Of a stretch of DNA of 20,355 bases, positions 9,724-19,000 are shown piece by piece. The translations under genes and the position numbers were made by a program. Within the stretch, counting starts at the first letter, position 1. The number at the start of each line of letters is the position of its first letter. Origin of the DNA: Pseudovirgaria hyperparasitica (taxonomy: Eukaryota > Ascomycota > Dothideomycetes > Acrospermales > Acrospermaceae); the NCBI RefSeq assembly GCF_010093815.1, contig NW_022985601.1:1-20355 (forward strand), given 5' to 3'. Under the pieces are notes generated by a model. It was not told the DNA's origin. It ran no database searches and saw nothing but the letters and a program-made list of their open reading frames with translations.

Positions 9724-12700
9724 TAGTATACTATATAGAGAAAGATAGGCCGACCCCGGGGTATACTTAAAGCCGCTACCGCGCGAGGATAATCACGCCT
9801 TAGCGCCACTAATATATAGACTCGAACTTTCCCTAGCACCTAATAAGGGCATAAGATATACTTATTATTATATAGGCGAACGTATAACATAAATAAGAAA
9901 ACTAAGCGACGCTCCTAGAAGAGATAGGAGCCGTAATAATAGCCATCTAGGAACCATATAAACACTACTAAACTAATAAGCTAATAATACACCTAGGATA
10001 CTATACCATCTATTCTATAGGCCCGGATAGGAGAGTTATATTTTATATATATAAGTCGATCCCGCTCTTAGAATAGTCTTATACCGAACGTAATAACCTC
10101 CGGATAACGCTATATCTCTAGATAAGTATAGGGCCTGTCCACATCTATAATATCTATAATTAATAGCGATCGCTTACGCTAGATGATATACTAGAGGGCA
10201 CCACGACGCCGGGATAATATATCCTCCTAGGCGACTTTAATCTCTACCATAGGTGGTAGGGAGGCCTAGCCGTCGCGAGAGAAGAACTTAGAGTAAGGGA
10301 ACTATATATATGGTACTACGACTTCCTATACCTCCTTATACCTATAGGGTAGATTACCTAGAGGAAATATAAATAGGATGAGGACGGGTCTACGCTCGAC
10401 CTCACCCTCGCTACTAAGTATATTAGCTATAGAGTATAGTACTACCGCCCGAGCCGGATATAGACGGACTCCGACCACGAATGTATAGAAACCATAATAG
10501 ACGTCTCCACTCTTAATAAATAATATAGAAAATAGCTATAGAAGGACACCGATTAGAATAAATACCTAGAGGACCTAGAATCGGCGATTCTAGACCCCTC
10601 TATAGTCGACGTATCTAACGGCCTAGCCATAGATAAGGCCGTGTAAGTCCTCCTTTAAGCATACTAAGTTATAAGAGATAAACACGTGCTATACCGAACG
10701 TATAGACCCCTAGAAGCGAGGGGTATACCTTAAATACGAGAGTGTAGAAGAGACGCCCGTAGACTATATATATATATATACTATATCCGGACGACCGAGG
10801 CGTGGGAAGAGTAGAAGGAAGTAGTGCGATATCGTGATAGGGCCCTCCGTAATAAACGACGAAAGTAATAGTATATAATTACTAATAAACACACACGGTA
10901 AGCCGTAGGGCTATAGCGTATGGTAAAGTAGGCTAAGGGTGTAGACGCGCCGACACCGCCGCTACTAATACCTCCCCTAATATACTAAGAGAGGATATAC
11001 TCTATAAGCCCGGAGAAGACGGAGATCTTATATAAAGTTATATTCCCCCTCCCGGAGCTAGTAGACCTATTAGATATTAATAATACTAAATATCTAGACG
11101 TAATTAATATTCCCTAAGAGGTTACTAAGGAGGATATACTCGACGCTATTAAAGTACTCCCGAATAATAAGGCACCCGGACCGGATAGAATACTAAATAG
11201 GTGCCTTAAACGCACTATACTAGCTACCCTACCGCTTATTAGTTATATATTTTAAGTATATATTAAGAACGGATACCACCCCTAAAGCTTCCGGGCCGTC
11301 TATACCGTTATACTCCCGAAACTAGAGAAGAACTCTAACTCCCTAAAAGGATAGAGGCTAATTACCCTTCTCTCCTATCTCGGGAAGATACTAGAGGCTA
11401 TAATCGCGAAGAAGATAAGCGCCGTAGTATAGGAATATAACCTCCTCCTAGTAAACCAGAAGGCGAAGGCTAGAAGCTCCCTAATTACCGCTATCTAATA
11501 TATCCTCGAAGTCGTCTAGGCCGTATAGAAGTAGGGACGTATAGTAACGCTACTCTCCCTCGATATAGCCGGCGTATTTAATAAAGTAAACCATACGAGA
11601 CTCATCTATAACTTACGGAAGAGGTATATACCCGCGTAGATTACGCGGTTTATATAGTCCTTCCTCGCCGAAAGAGTTACCTAGATATATATCCCCGGAT
11701 ATCGAAGTAAGTATAAGAAGATGGCTTACGGCATCCTATAAGGAAGTACTATCTCCCCGATTCTATTCCTCTTCTTTACTATAGACCTCCTCTAGAGAAT
11801 ATAACGTATAGAGGTAGTAGGGTACGTAGACGATATATACCTTCTAGCTATTAATAATAATACTAGCTAAATATATAGACGACTCGAATAAGACCACGGG
11901 AGATACGTCTAATAGGTAAAGCGCTATAGAGTAAAGTTCGCCCCCGAAAAGTACTAACTTATATACTTTATTAACCGCTATAGGAAATGGGCTACTAGGG
12001 AAGGCAAGCGATACTCTAGAATAGACGCCTTTAACGAACCGCTAATATAAAGCATGTACGCACTCGGCGTTATGATCGATAATAAGCTTAAATGGGGACT
12101 ATAGATAGTATACGCCGTTTCTAGGGCCCTCTAGGTAGAAGCCGCTATATAACGGATTATAGCCTCCACGTAGGGAACCGCCCGGGATAAGGCACGCTAA
12201 CTATATATATCTATAGTACGACCCGCCTTTATATACGGACACGAGTGCTAGTATACGGCCCTTATATAGACTAGGCAAATAAAGCTCGAATCCATATAGA
12301 ACCGTATACTCCATCTTATATTAGGCGTATATAAAGCTACTAACACGGTGCTACTACGACGCGAGATAGATATTATAAGTATATATAACTTCTACTAGAT
12401 ATAGAGGGTAGTATACTTTACTAAATAATAAGCATAGGAACGTGTAGAAAAAGTAGAATATACCTTCGCCGCGCTACGCGCGTGAGTTAGTATATACTAC
12501 TAAGCACTCTTATATATAGGCTAGACTCGACTACGGTATAAGTACCTAATAGAAATAGACTTAAACCGAGTAGTATAAGAGATTAAGGATAACCTAGATA
12601 CCCTTCTAGACTAATAGAGTCTTCGAGAGCTCGGACGAAGTATACGGTCGTGGATCTAAGATAAGTAGAAAGAGATACTCTAGGCCTAGTAGGCCTCCTA

Positions 12701-13145
12701 GTAGAATAGGTACCTAGAGTAGATCTAAGGACCATAGAAGGAGCCGAGTAAATAAATATATAAAGGGCTTATAAAGGCCTAGGTATCTATACTCCTCTAA
12801 GCCCGAACGGGCGCTATAAAACTCCTATACTACCTCTATAAGAGAGGCGTCCCCGACGTGTCTCTATAGTATAAGGCGTGTAGCCGGAGAGGTATAATAC
12901 GCTACTATCTCGTAATATACCCTAATCTTTATACGTAAAGGTAGAAGCTTATCTATATAATAAGAACCTCCGATATCGTATAATGGCTTAATAAGTACCC
13001 TAAGGATGTCGCCCGATGGATAATTATATACCTACCACTCCTCTAATTCTAGTAGACCCGGAAATATATACCGGAAGAGACCCGGCACATGCCGGTAGTA
13101 ACCCGATATATACCGGAAGAACCCCGGGAGAACCCCGATTATTAG
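9723..13145 (+). pseudogene. LINE ORF2 (endonuclease, reverse transcriptase, CCHC), with nonsense codons
   Basis: ORF2 would nick the target and reverse-transcribe the element RNA. Frame 0 stays in register for 1,140 codons. The proposed start is ATA at 9723, read as a mutated ATG in TAATG. The endonuclease domain shows QANV-type entry near 9876, the catalytic Glu in EPYK (9951), GDFN (10230), LDLTLAT near 10395 and SDHE (10470). The reverse transcriptase shows APGPDRI (11172), GSTISP near 11745 and GYVDDIYLL (11820), so the two catalytic Asp survive. A thumb-like LGVYKATNT segment lies near 12325. The C-terminal CX2CX7HX4C knuckle has codons 12870 (Tyr), 12879 (Cys), 12903 (Tyr) and 12918 (Tyr). 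I find no TDGS-type RNase H motif between thumb and knuckle, although many Tad-type elements have one. The stop TAG (13143-13145) lies inside the right palindrome. All internal stops read were TAA/TAG. Confidence 0.88.
13064..13120 (+). repeat. Short in-frame direct repeat at the ORF2 C-terminus
   Basis: ATATATACCGGAAGA occurs at 13064-13078 and 13106-13120, 42 bp (14 codons) apart, encoding two Tyr-Ile-Pro-Glu-Glu copies. A 6-bp-arm hairpin CCGGCA/TGCCGG lies between them. Confidence 0.75.
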
Positions 13146-13169
13146 TTAAGGGTAGCCCTTAACTAATAA
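13139..13169. repeat. 31-nt palindrome, right of the LINE
   Basis: It has the same 14-nt perfect arms as the copy at 8329-8359 but a TAG centre, so it is that copy's exact reverse complement. It contains the last codons and stop of ORF2 (TAT TAG at 13140-13145). Confidence 0.95.
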
Positions 13170-13386
13170 CCTCCGCACCTATACGTGCTATCTAAGGGTA
13201 AAATAACGGTAATATAGGCTATAGGCTAATAGGCGTACCCTATAGCTATATACTTAAGACGAAATAGAGGCTTAACGAGATGTAGTTATAGATATAAGGA
13301 AGTTTTTCCCTATGGGGTTTCTTCTTATATAGTGGCTTAGACTAGAGAAGGCATAGGCCTGTAGAGTACTACTCTACCTAGTTATA
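13170..13386. other. Non-coding flank, partly spared by RIP
   Basis: No gene is seen. CpA/TpG are present again (for example GATGTAG, CTATGGGG, GCATAGG). A short GGGTAAAATAACGG (13197) resembles GGGGTAAAACAGCG at 8135 on the other side of the LINE. A hairpin GTAGAGT/ACTCTAC sits at 13361-13377. Confidence 0.4.
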
Positions 13387-13387
13387 T

Positions 13388-13411
13388 AATATTATTATTA
13401 TTATTATTATT
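13388..13411. repeat. (ATT)n microsatellite
   Basis: About eight consecutive ATT trinucleotides separate the LINE flank from the larger satellite repeats. Confidence 0.9.
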
Positions 13412-13420
13412 CTATACTAT

Positions 13421-13735
13421 TATATAGTAGAACGTTACTATATATAGTAGTATATAATAGAATATTCTAATATATACTAGTATATTATAGAATATTTCTA
13501 GATACTTAAAGTATAGTTATAGTATAAAGTAGTATTATAATTATATACTAGTATATAGTAGGACGTTACTATATATGCCGGTATATAACGGGATATTCTA
13601 ATATACTATACGCCGGTATATTATAGAATATTCCTAGATACTTAAAGTATAGTCGTAATATAAAGTAGTATCGCTATACTACGCCGGTATATAGTAGAAT
13701 ATTACTATATATACTAGTATATAATAGAATTAAAT
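13421..13735. repeat. 131-136-bp tandem repeat, two units and a partial third
   Basis: TATATAGTAG begins units at 13421, 13552 and 13688. Internal landmarks recur in order: ACGTTACTATATAT, GGATATTC or GAATATTC, and CTAGATACTTAAAGTATAG. Unit 2 keeps GCCGGTATA where unit 1 has ACTAGTATA, i.e. C-to-T and G-to-A changes, so copies carry different amounts of RIP. Confidence 0.88.
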
Positions 13736-13761
13736 ATTTTCTTAACGTTCTCTTAATATTC

Positions 13762-13955
13762 GATAGAATAATTCTAAAAGAACTAGAATAACTCTAGAAG
13801 AACTAGAATAACTCTAGGAGGACTAGGATAACTCTAGAAGGACTAGAATAACTCTAGAAGGACCGGGACGACTCCGGGAGGATTGGGATAACTCTAGAAG
13901 TACCGGGATCTATTTAGAATAACTTTAGAAGTACTAGGATATCTAGAAGCATTGG
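13762..13955. repeat. 20-bp minisatellite, about seven units
   Basis: Exact 20-bp units run from 13781 to 13900, with decayed copies on both sides. The usual unit is GACTAGAATAACTCTAGAAG. The unit at 13861 reads GACCGGGACGACTCCGGGAG, which gives the usual unit by C-to-T and G-to-A changes alone and so looks near-ancestral. Confidence 0.92.
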
Positions 13956-13989
13956 GAGCGCCGTATCTTTTCTAATATAGTAATAACTA

Positions 13990-14340
13990 ATCTATATTTA
14001 TATAGACCTATACTAACTAAAATAGTCTATTCTAGTCTACTACTATCTTAATTACTCTAATCTAAGAAACTACCTTACTTTAATAGTAAAAGTAGAAAGA
14101 GTTTCTATATATAGACTTATTAATATAGCTAATTCTTCTATCTATTCACGAATAATAGTAATAAAATTAGATTTATCTAGAACTACCTTAATCTAATACC
14201 TTTAGAATATTAGATAGTATACTATATTAAATATTCTAAGAATACCTATAACTAGAACATGTTTACTAAATTTCTTCTCTAATATTTTAGTAAAAGGGCT
14301 AAATAATATAACTAGACCTAGAGCTATATCTTTAAGACTT
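13990..14340 (-). pseudogene. Possible minus-strand coding relic, family unknown
   Basis: On the minus strand a frame with few TAG/TAA stops reads hydrophobic and charged segments (LGLVILFSPFTKILEKK, IEELAILISLYIET). No known domain is recognised. It sits downstream of the copia LTR on the same strand and may be an older element into which the copia inserted. Confidence 0.25.
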
Positions 14341-14766
14341 AATAATAAGATAATTATAAAAAAGGTAGGTATAAATAGATATATAATATTTCTTAGATAA
14401 GGAATATATATCTAAATAGAGTTATATAATAGAATCTAGCTATAATAGACTATTATATAATAAATAGATCGGTAGAGTATAGCTTAAAGATAATAAGAAT
14501 ATAGTATAATTCTTAAAGTAAAGACTAGATAGAGAGAGAACTAAATATATAGAGAGACCGTTCCTTATATATTTCTCCTTATATATTCTAGATCCTTCTC
14601 TCTATTAATAATAGGAATTTTCTAGACCTCTAGATATATATATATATTCTATAGCTCTAGTAGTTTCCTTAGAATAGAATAGAGTAGAGTAGAACTCTAT
14701 AGAACTTATAGACTCTATAGTAGAATCTTATAGAACTCTATAGAAGTTCATGTTTCTAAAGACCTC

Positions 14767-14798
14767 TAGAAGTTTCTAGAACCTTCTAGAAACTTCTA
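14767..14798. repeat. Perfect hairpin with 15-bp arms in the copia-A LTR
   Basis: Arm TAGAAGTTTCTAGAA (14767-14781) pairs exactly with 14784-14798 across a two-base CC spacer. Confidence 0.95.
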
Positions 14799-14830
14799 TA
14801 AGAGTATAGAGTATTTATATATATAAGTAG

Positions 14831-14862
14831 TTAGTATTAGTAATATCGATTACTAATACTAA
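14831..14862. repeat. Perfect hairpin with 14-bp arms in the copia-A LTR
   Basis: Arm TTAGTATTAGTAAT (14831-14844) pairs exactly with ATTACTAATACTAA (14849-14862) across ATCG. It lies just upstream of the TATA-like sequence on the minus strand. Confidence 0.95.
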
Positions 14863-14927
14863 GCTATTCCTAATAAGGAAATACCTTATAGAAACTTATT
14901 AGATATAATAGAGGTTAAGTTTATACA

Positions 14928-14936
14928 CCCCCTTAA
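14928..14936 (-). promoter_or_regulatory. Polypurine tract of copia-A
   Basis: The minus strand reads TTAAGGGGG immediately before the LTR TG. This is the primer site for plus-strand DNA synthesis. The same tract precedes the copia-B LTR. Confidence 0.75.
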
Positions 14937-14978
14937 GTTTTATAAGGTATCTATATATATAGATATATATAAATAGTC

Positions 14979-15355
14979 TTAGAAGATGTTTATAAGTCTA
15001 ATCTTACTAATAAAGTCTTAAAATTTCTCTTTATTAGTTTATTTAGTTAGATTATTACTTAATATAGTACTAGTATTTTTATAAACTAGTTTTATTTTAT
15101 TAGAGCTTAGATTCTCTCTAATAAAGTAATAAGTAATATCTATATACTTAGTTCTAGTATAGTATATAGGGTTTTTAGCTAGTTCTATAGTACTTAACGA
15201 GTCTATTTTAATAGTATTTATTTTATTAAAGATCTTATAATACTCTTTAATATTAGAGTTACTATTAAAGAGTTCTTTAATAAAATTATTTAAGAATAGA
15301 CTCTCTTTAGTAGCTTCTTTTAAGGCTATATATTTTATAAGAGTTTTAAAAGGGT
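14979..15355 (-). pseudogene. Copia-A pol, C-terminal RNase H remnant
   Basis: The minus-strand frame reads YIALKEATKES, then a DSLSTIELAKNP segment and ARTKYIDI-like TRTKYIDITYYFIREN, ending TAA at 14979-14981. This is the end of Ty1/copia RNase H: the EAEY(M/I)AL block, the D-N-Q-S-A-I block and the H-T-K-H-I-D block. Here Asn-Gln of the second block and several His are lost. It matches the order in copia-B (SSCEAEYMAL, DNQSAIEITKNP, ARTKYIDI) but is clearly a different subfamily. Everything upstream of this point is absent: sequence beyond about 15355 is not pol. The piece therefore looks like a truncated element, cut where copia-B or other DNA inserted. It is 5'-truncated and carries TAA/TAG stops. 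Confidence 0.8.
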
Positions 15356-15628
15356 ATATATAAAATAGATATATATAATACCCTTAGAAGAATAGGTAGT
15401 ATAGAAGGTATCGTAAATGAATAAGACTAAGGGATATAATATATAGTATATAAAGTATATTTAATTAAAAGTCTTAAGGAGACGACTATCTACGGCTATA
15501 GAAAGGTCTATATATATATGATTTACGTGCGTTATTATCAAGAATCGATAATATATATTAAATGGTATACTAAATACTAATAGTATTCTATAATTATCCG
15601 ATTTAGTCTTTTTTGGTATACTAAGAGT

Positions 15629-15650
15629 TAATATATTAATTAATATATTA
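15629..15650. repeat. 22-bp perfect AT palindrome
   Basis: TAATATATTAA is followed directly by its reverse complement. It is A/T only, so it could arise by chance more easily than the neighbouring palindromes. Confidence 0.8.
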
Positions 15651-15684
15651 TCTCTATCTATGTACTTCCGATTCCTACTTAATC

Positions 15685-15712
15685 TAATATAAGCTAGTAC
15701 TAGCTTATATTA
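15685..15712. repeat. 28-bp perfect palindrome
   Basis: TAATATAAGCTAGT is followed directly by ACTAGCTTATATTA with no spacer and no mismatch. Confidence 0.95.
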
Positions 15713-16025
15713 ATATAAGTCTCCTAGTCTATAGTCTCTAAGGAAGTTATAGAGTCTAGTCTAGTCTCTAGAGTAGAATAGAGCTAGTTACCTCTAGAGT
15801 AGAGTAGAGGTAGAATAGCTCTAGAGTAGAGTAGAGGTAGAATAGCTCTAGAGTAGAGTAGAGCTAGAATAGCTCTAGAGTAGAGTAGAACTAGAACTCT
15901 TCTATAGAATACTAGAGAATATACTTCTATAGAATAGAATAGAGTAGAGCTAGACTCTTATTCTATATAACTTATATATTATATATAATAGATTATAAGG
16001 TTATTATATATATAAAACTTATACA
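15713..16025 (-). mobile_element. Copia-B 3' LTR, proximal part (far boundary uncertain)
   Basis: Reading the minus strand, TGTATAAG starts at 16025 directly after the polypurine tract. The same TGTATAA start is seen in copia-A. The LTR contains the 27-bp minisatellite. The visible end of the 5' LTR (20236-20355) could not be matched to any part of this side by eye, so the LTR length is unknown. Confidence 0.5.
15766..15899. repeat. 27-bp minisatellite within the copia-B LTR, five units
   Basis: CTCTAGAGTAGA begins units at 15766 (26 bp), 15792, 15819, 15846 and 15873 (27 bp each). Units differ mainly at one base (GAGGTAG, GAGCTAG, GAACTAG). Confidence 0.92.
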
Positions 16026-16034
16026 CCCCCTTAA
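16026..16034 (-). promoter_or_regulatory. Polypurine tract of copia-B
   Basis: The minus strand reads TTAAGGGGG directly before the LTR TG at 16025-16024, and 44 bp after the gag-pol stop. Confidence 0.8.
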
Positions 16035-16077
16035 TCTATATATATATATATATACCTTATATACTATTTTTTTATTT

Positions 16078-19000
16078 TTATAGGTTATTAGCTCTATTAA
16101 TTAAATTAATAGAGTCTATAAAATACTTCTATATAGAGTAGTTAACTGCCTTAGTTAGACTATCTACTATTTGGTTCTTAGTATTTATATATATTAGATT
16201 AATTACCTTCCTTAGGTAATTATCTCTAATAAAATGGTATTAAATGTCTATATACTTAGTTCTAGCATGATAGGCTGGATTCTTTGTAATTTCTATAGCT
16301 GATTGATTATCTATATATAAATCCTTAATCTCTATATTATTTAATATAGGAATTTGAGTAATAAGAGACTTAATATATAATCATTCCTTAGTTACTTTCT
16401 TAAGGGCCATATATTCAGCCTCACAGGAACTAAGTGCTATAGTTTTTTATAATTTTGAATCCCAGGAGATAGGGTTATTCCCTATTAGGAATATATATCC
16501 AGTAGTACTTTTTCTAGATATATCCCCCCCCCAATCTGAGTCTACATAACCTTTAGCTACTATATTATTAGATTTAGAGTCTTTAATAGAGTCTCTATTA
16601 ATATAGAGCTCTATTTCTAAATCCTTAGAAAATAATATATATTGCCATAGCTTATTTAAGGCTTTAAAGTGTTCTAGACTTGGATTAGATATAAATCTAG
16701 CTAGATAGCCTACGGGATATTTTAGGTCACATCTAGTTAGACTAGTTAAATAGATAAGAGAACTAATTTCCCTTTGAAATTATCTAATATCTTTTAATTT
16801 AGCTTGTAAGGGGTTTTTATCTAATTTAATACCTAGAGATAAAGGTATTTTGGATGGCTTTATATTCTCTTTATTAAACTTAATTAATAAGTTCTTAATA
16901 AAAGAAGATTGAGATAATATAATAGAACCTTTAGTTCTATCTCTCTTTATTTCCATTCCTAGGTAATATTTAGCTTACCCTAGATTAGATATATCTAATT
17001 TAGAGTACTTAGTTATCTCTAAATAGAAGTTATCTATATCTTTAGTATTAGGTGCAAAAACTAATATATCGTCTACATAGGCTAAAATAATTAGATTATC
17101 TCTAATATAGACTGCATTTTCAGCTATAATTTAAGTAAACTTTAAGGATATTAATATATCCTTAAGTAGGTCTTGCCACTCTCTAGCTAATTGCTTAAGT
17201 CTATATAAAGCTCTATTTAATTTATAGACTCTATTAGGGTAATTAGAGTCTATAAACCCCTCTAGCTAGTATATATATATGGTTTCTTTTAATCTAGCAT
17301 TAGGAAAAGCTGATTTAAAGTCCCATTGATGTATTTTAAGGTTATATAACCTGCCTATAAGTAGTAATAATCGAATTACTATAGGTCTTGTAGTATAAGT
17401 AAAGGTTTCTAGGTAATCTATTCCATATTTTTATAGAAAACCTCTAGCTACCTATCTAGCTTTATACTTATTAATGGTATTATCTAGGTTTAATTTAATT
17501 TTAAATACCTATCTACCAGAGATTATATTAGTAGAACCATTCTTAGGTTTATCTACTAAATCCCATGTATTTTGACTTAATAAGTCATTATACTCCTTAA
17601 TAGTAGTATTTTTCTATTCTATAGCATATGTACTTTTCATAGCTTATTTATATAATTTAGGCTCTATAATATCTAAGGATATATTATAAGCACTAAATTT
17701 AAATAGACTATTATAAGTATAATAACACATAGCATTAGAACTAATATTACTATTATTAGCATAAGCTAATTCGTCTTCTAAATCTGAATTAATAGAGTCT
17801 ATAGACTGTCTAGGTTGTCTAGAGTCTCTAGACCCTCTAGAGAGTCTAGGTTGATTTTCTCTATTATTCATAAATTGATTCTGACTATAATTATCACCCG
17901 ATTCAGCTGTAATTTTAGGAGTATTTAAATCATATATAGACTCATTATCTGTGTAATTTTCGTCTTCTTCTGATTCATTTTCACTTAGTTCTCTATATAT
18001 AGACTCTTACTCTAGAGAGTCTAAGTAGAGTTTTTAACTTTTATTATAAAAAGTACTCTCTAGTATAGTAATATCTTTAGCCTATGTAGTAGTATTATTA
18101 CTAATATTAAGTAATTTATACTAATTATTATCATTATAGTTTATAAGATAATATAAGCTACTTCTTGGCTCTAATTTGTTCTTAGGTATATGTTCCTTTT
18201 TATATACTCTAGAACCCTATACTTTTATATGTGTAATAATTAGTTTTTTACTATATTTAAGTTCATAGGGAGTTTTATATTCTATACTAGAATATGGTAT
18301 TCTATTATATAGATAACACGTAGCTAATAGAGCTTTAGCCTAGTAATAATAAGGTAAATTAGCTTAATAAAGTAATAATCTAACTTTATTAAGTAATGTC
18401 CTATTAATTCTCTCTACTTTAGAGTTCTATTCTGGACTATAAGGACATGTATAGGTATATTCTATGCCTTTTTCATTAAAATAAGACTTATATAATGATG
18501 ATTTATACTCTCTAGCATTATTAGAGTGGAATCTCTTTACTTTATTATTATTATTAGACTAGTTTTCTTGTCTAGTAATATAATTCTTAGTAATTAAGAA
18601 GTTCTCATCTCTATTTTTCATAATATCTACCTCTAGATATTTAGAATAGCCATCTAAATAAGTTATAAAGTATATATAATCATTTATAGTAGATGGTAAA
18701 GGACCATAAATGTCACTATATATAACCTCTAGATATTCCTTAGGTTTAGGAATATAATTAGACTTATATATTTTAGTATAACTAGCCTTTAGACATATTT
18801 CATACTCTTTATATAATAGATTATTATCTAGGAATTCTATAATCTTATCATTTTTAAGTTGATTTAATGCCTTTTGATTTATATAGCCTAATCTATTATG
18901 CCATAAATCTATAGTAGAATTAATAGAACTACTTTGAGTGTCTATAATCTTATTTTCTATAGAGGTATATAAAGAATCAGGTTCTTTATATATAGGAGTT

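Larger units (their letters stand above)
8329..13169 (+). mobile_element. Non-LTR retrotransposon (LINE, I/Tad type), RIP-inactivated
   Basis: Two consecutive ORFs are recognisable: ORF1 with three CCHC knuckles and ORF2 with an apurinic-type endonuclease, reverse transcriptase and C-terminal CCHC. That is the plan of I/Jockey/Tad-type LINEs, which copy their RNA at a nicked target (target-primed reverse transcription). The reading frames keep register over 4.6 kb, so damage is by substitution only. CpG is plentiful while CpA/TpG are reduced. The limits given are those of the two flanking 31-nt palindromes, which may be element ends or target DNA. I see no poly-A or simple-repeat tail right after ORF2, which is unusual. 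Confidence 0.85.
14540..14927 (-). mobile_element. Copia-A 3' LTR (left boundary uncertain)
   Basis: Reading the minus strand, a polypurine tract is followed at 14927 by TGTATAAAC, a normal LTR start (TG). About 100 bp in is a TATA-like TATATATAAATA (around 14815-14826), then a strong hairpin. The far end is not defined because no second LTR copy is visible. The region is AT-rich with TCTAGA-rich motifs. Confidence 0.5.
15356..15765. other. Non-coding junction region, probably distal LTR of copia-B or older flank
   Basis: No gene is visible. The stretch 15525-15625 retains some CpA/TpG (GTGCGTTATTATCAAG) and holds GGTATACTAA twice (15574 and 15614). Two perfect palindromes lie at 15629-15650 and 15685-15712. 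The left end of the copia-B LTR must be here or nearby but cannot be placed. Confidence 0.4.

Noticed and set aside
9331-9839. Two short minus-strand open frames over LINE ORF1 and the ORF1/ORF2 junction
   Set aside because: They lie opposite the triple CCHC region and the ORF2 start, whose plus frames carry clear motifs.
8329-13169. The palindromes as an ordinary LINE target-site duplication
   Set aside because: A duplication would be direct; the centres CTA and TAG differ at all three bases in direct alignment and match only as reverse complements.
13388-13411. (ATT)n as a LINE tail
   Set aside because: It lies more than 200 bp beyond ORF2 and the palindrome, after sequence with unrelated composition; a direct link is not supported.
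13762-13955. CRISPR-like array
   Set aside because: Units are contiguous 20-mers with no unique spacers, in a fungal-type context.
17644-17871. 75-codon minus-strand frame as a separate gene
   Set aside because: It is the stop-free Ser/Asn-rich linker of copia-B gag-pol, in the same frame.
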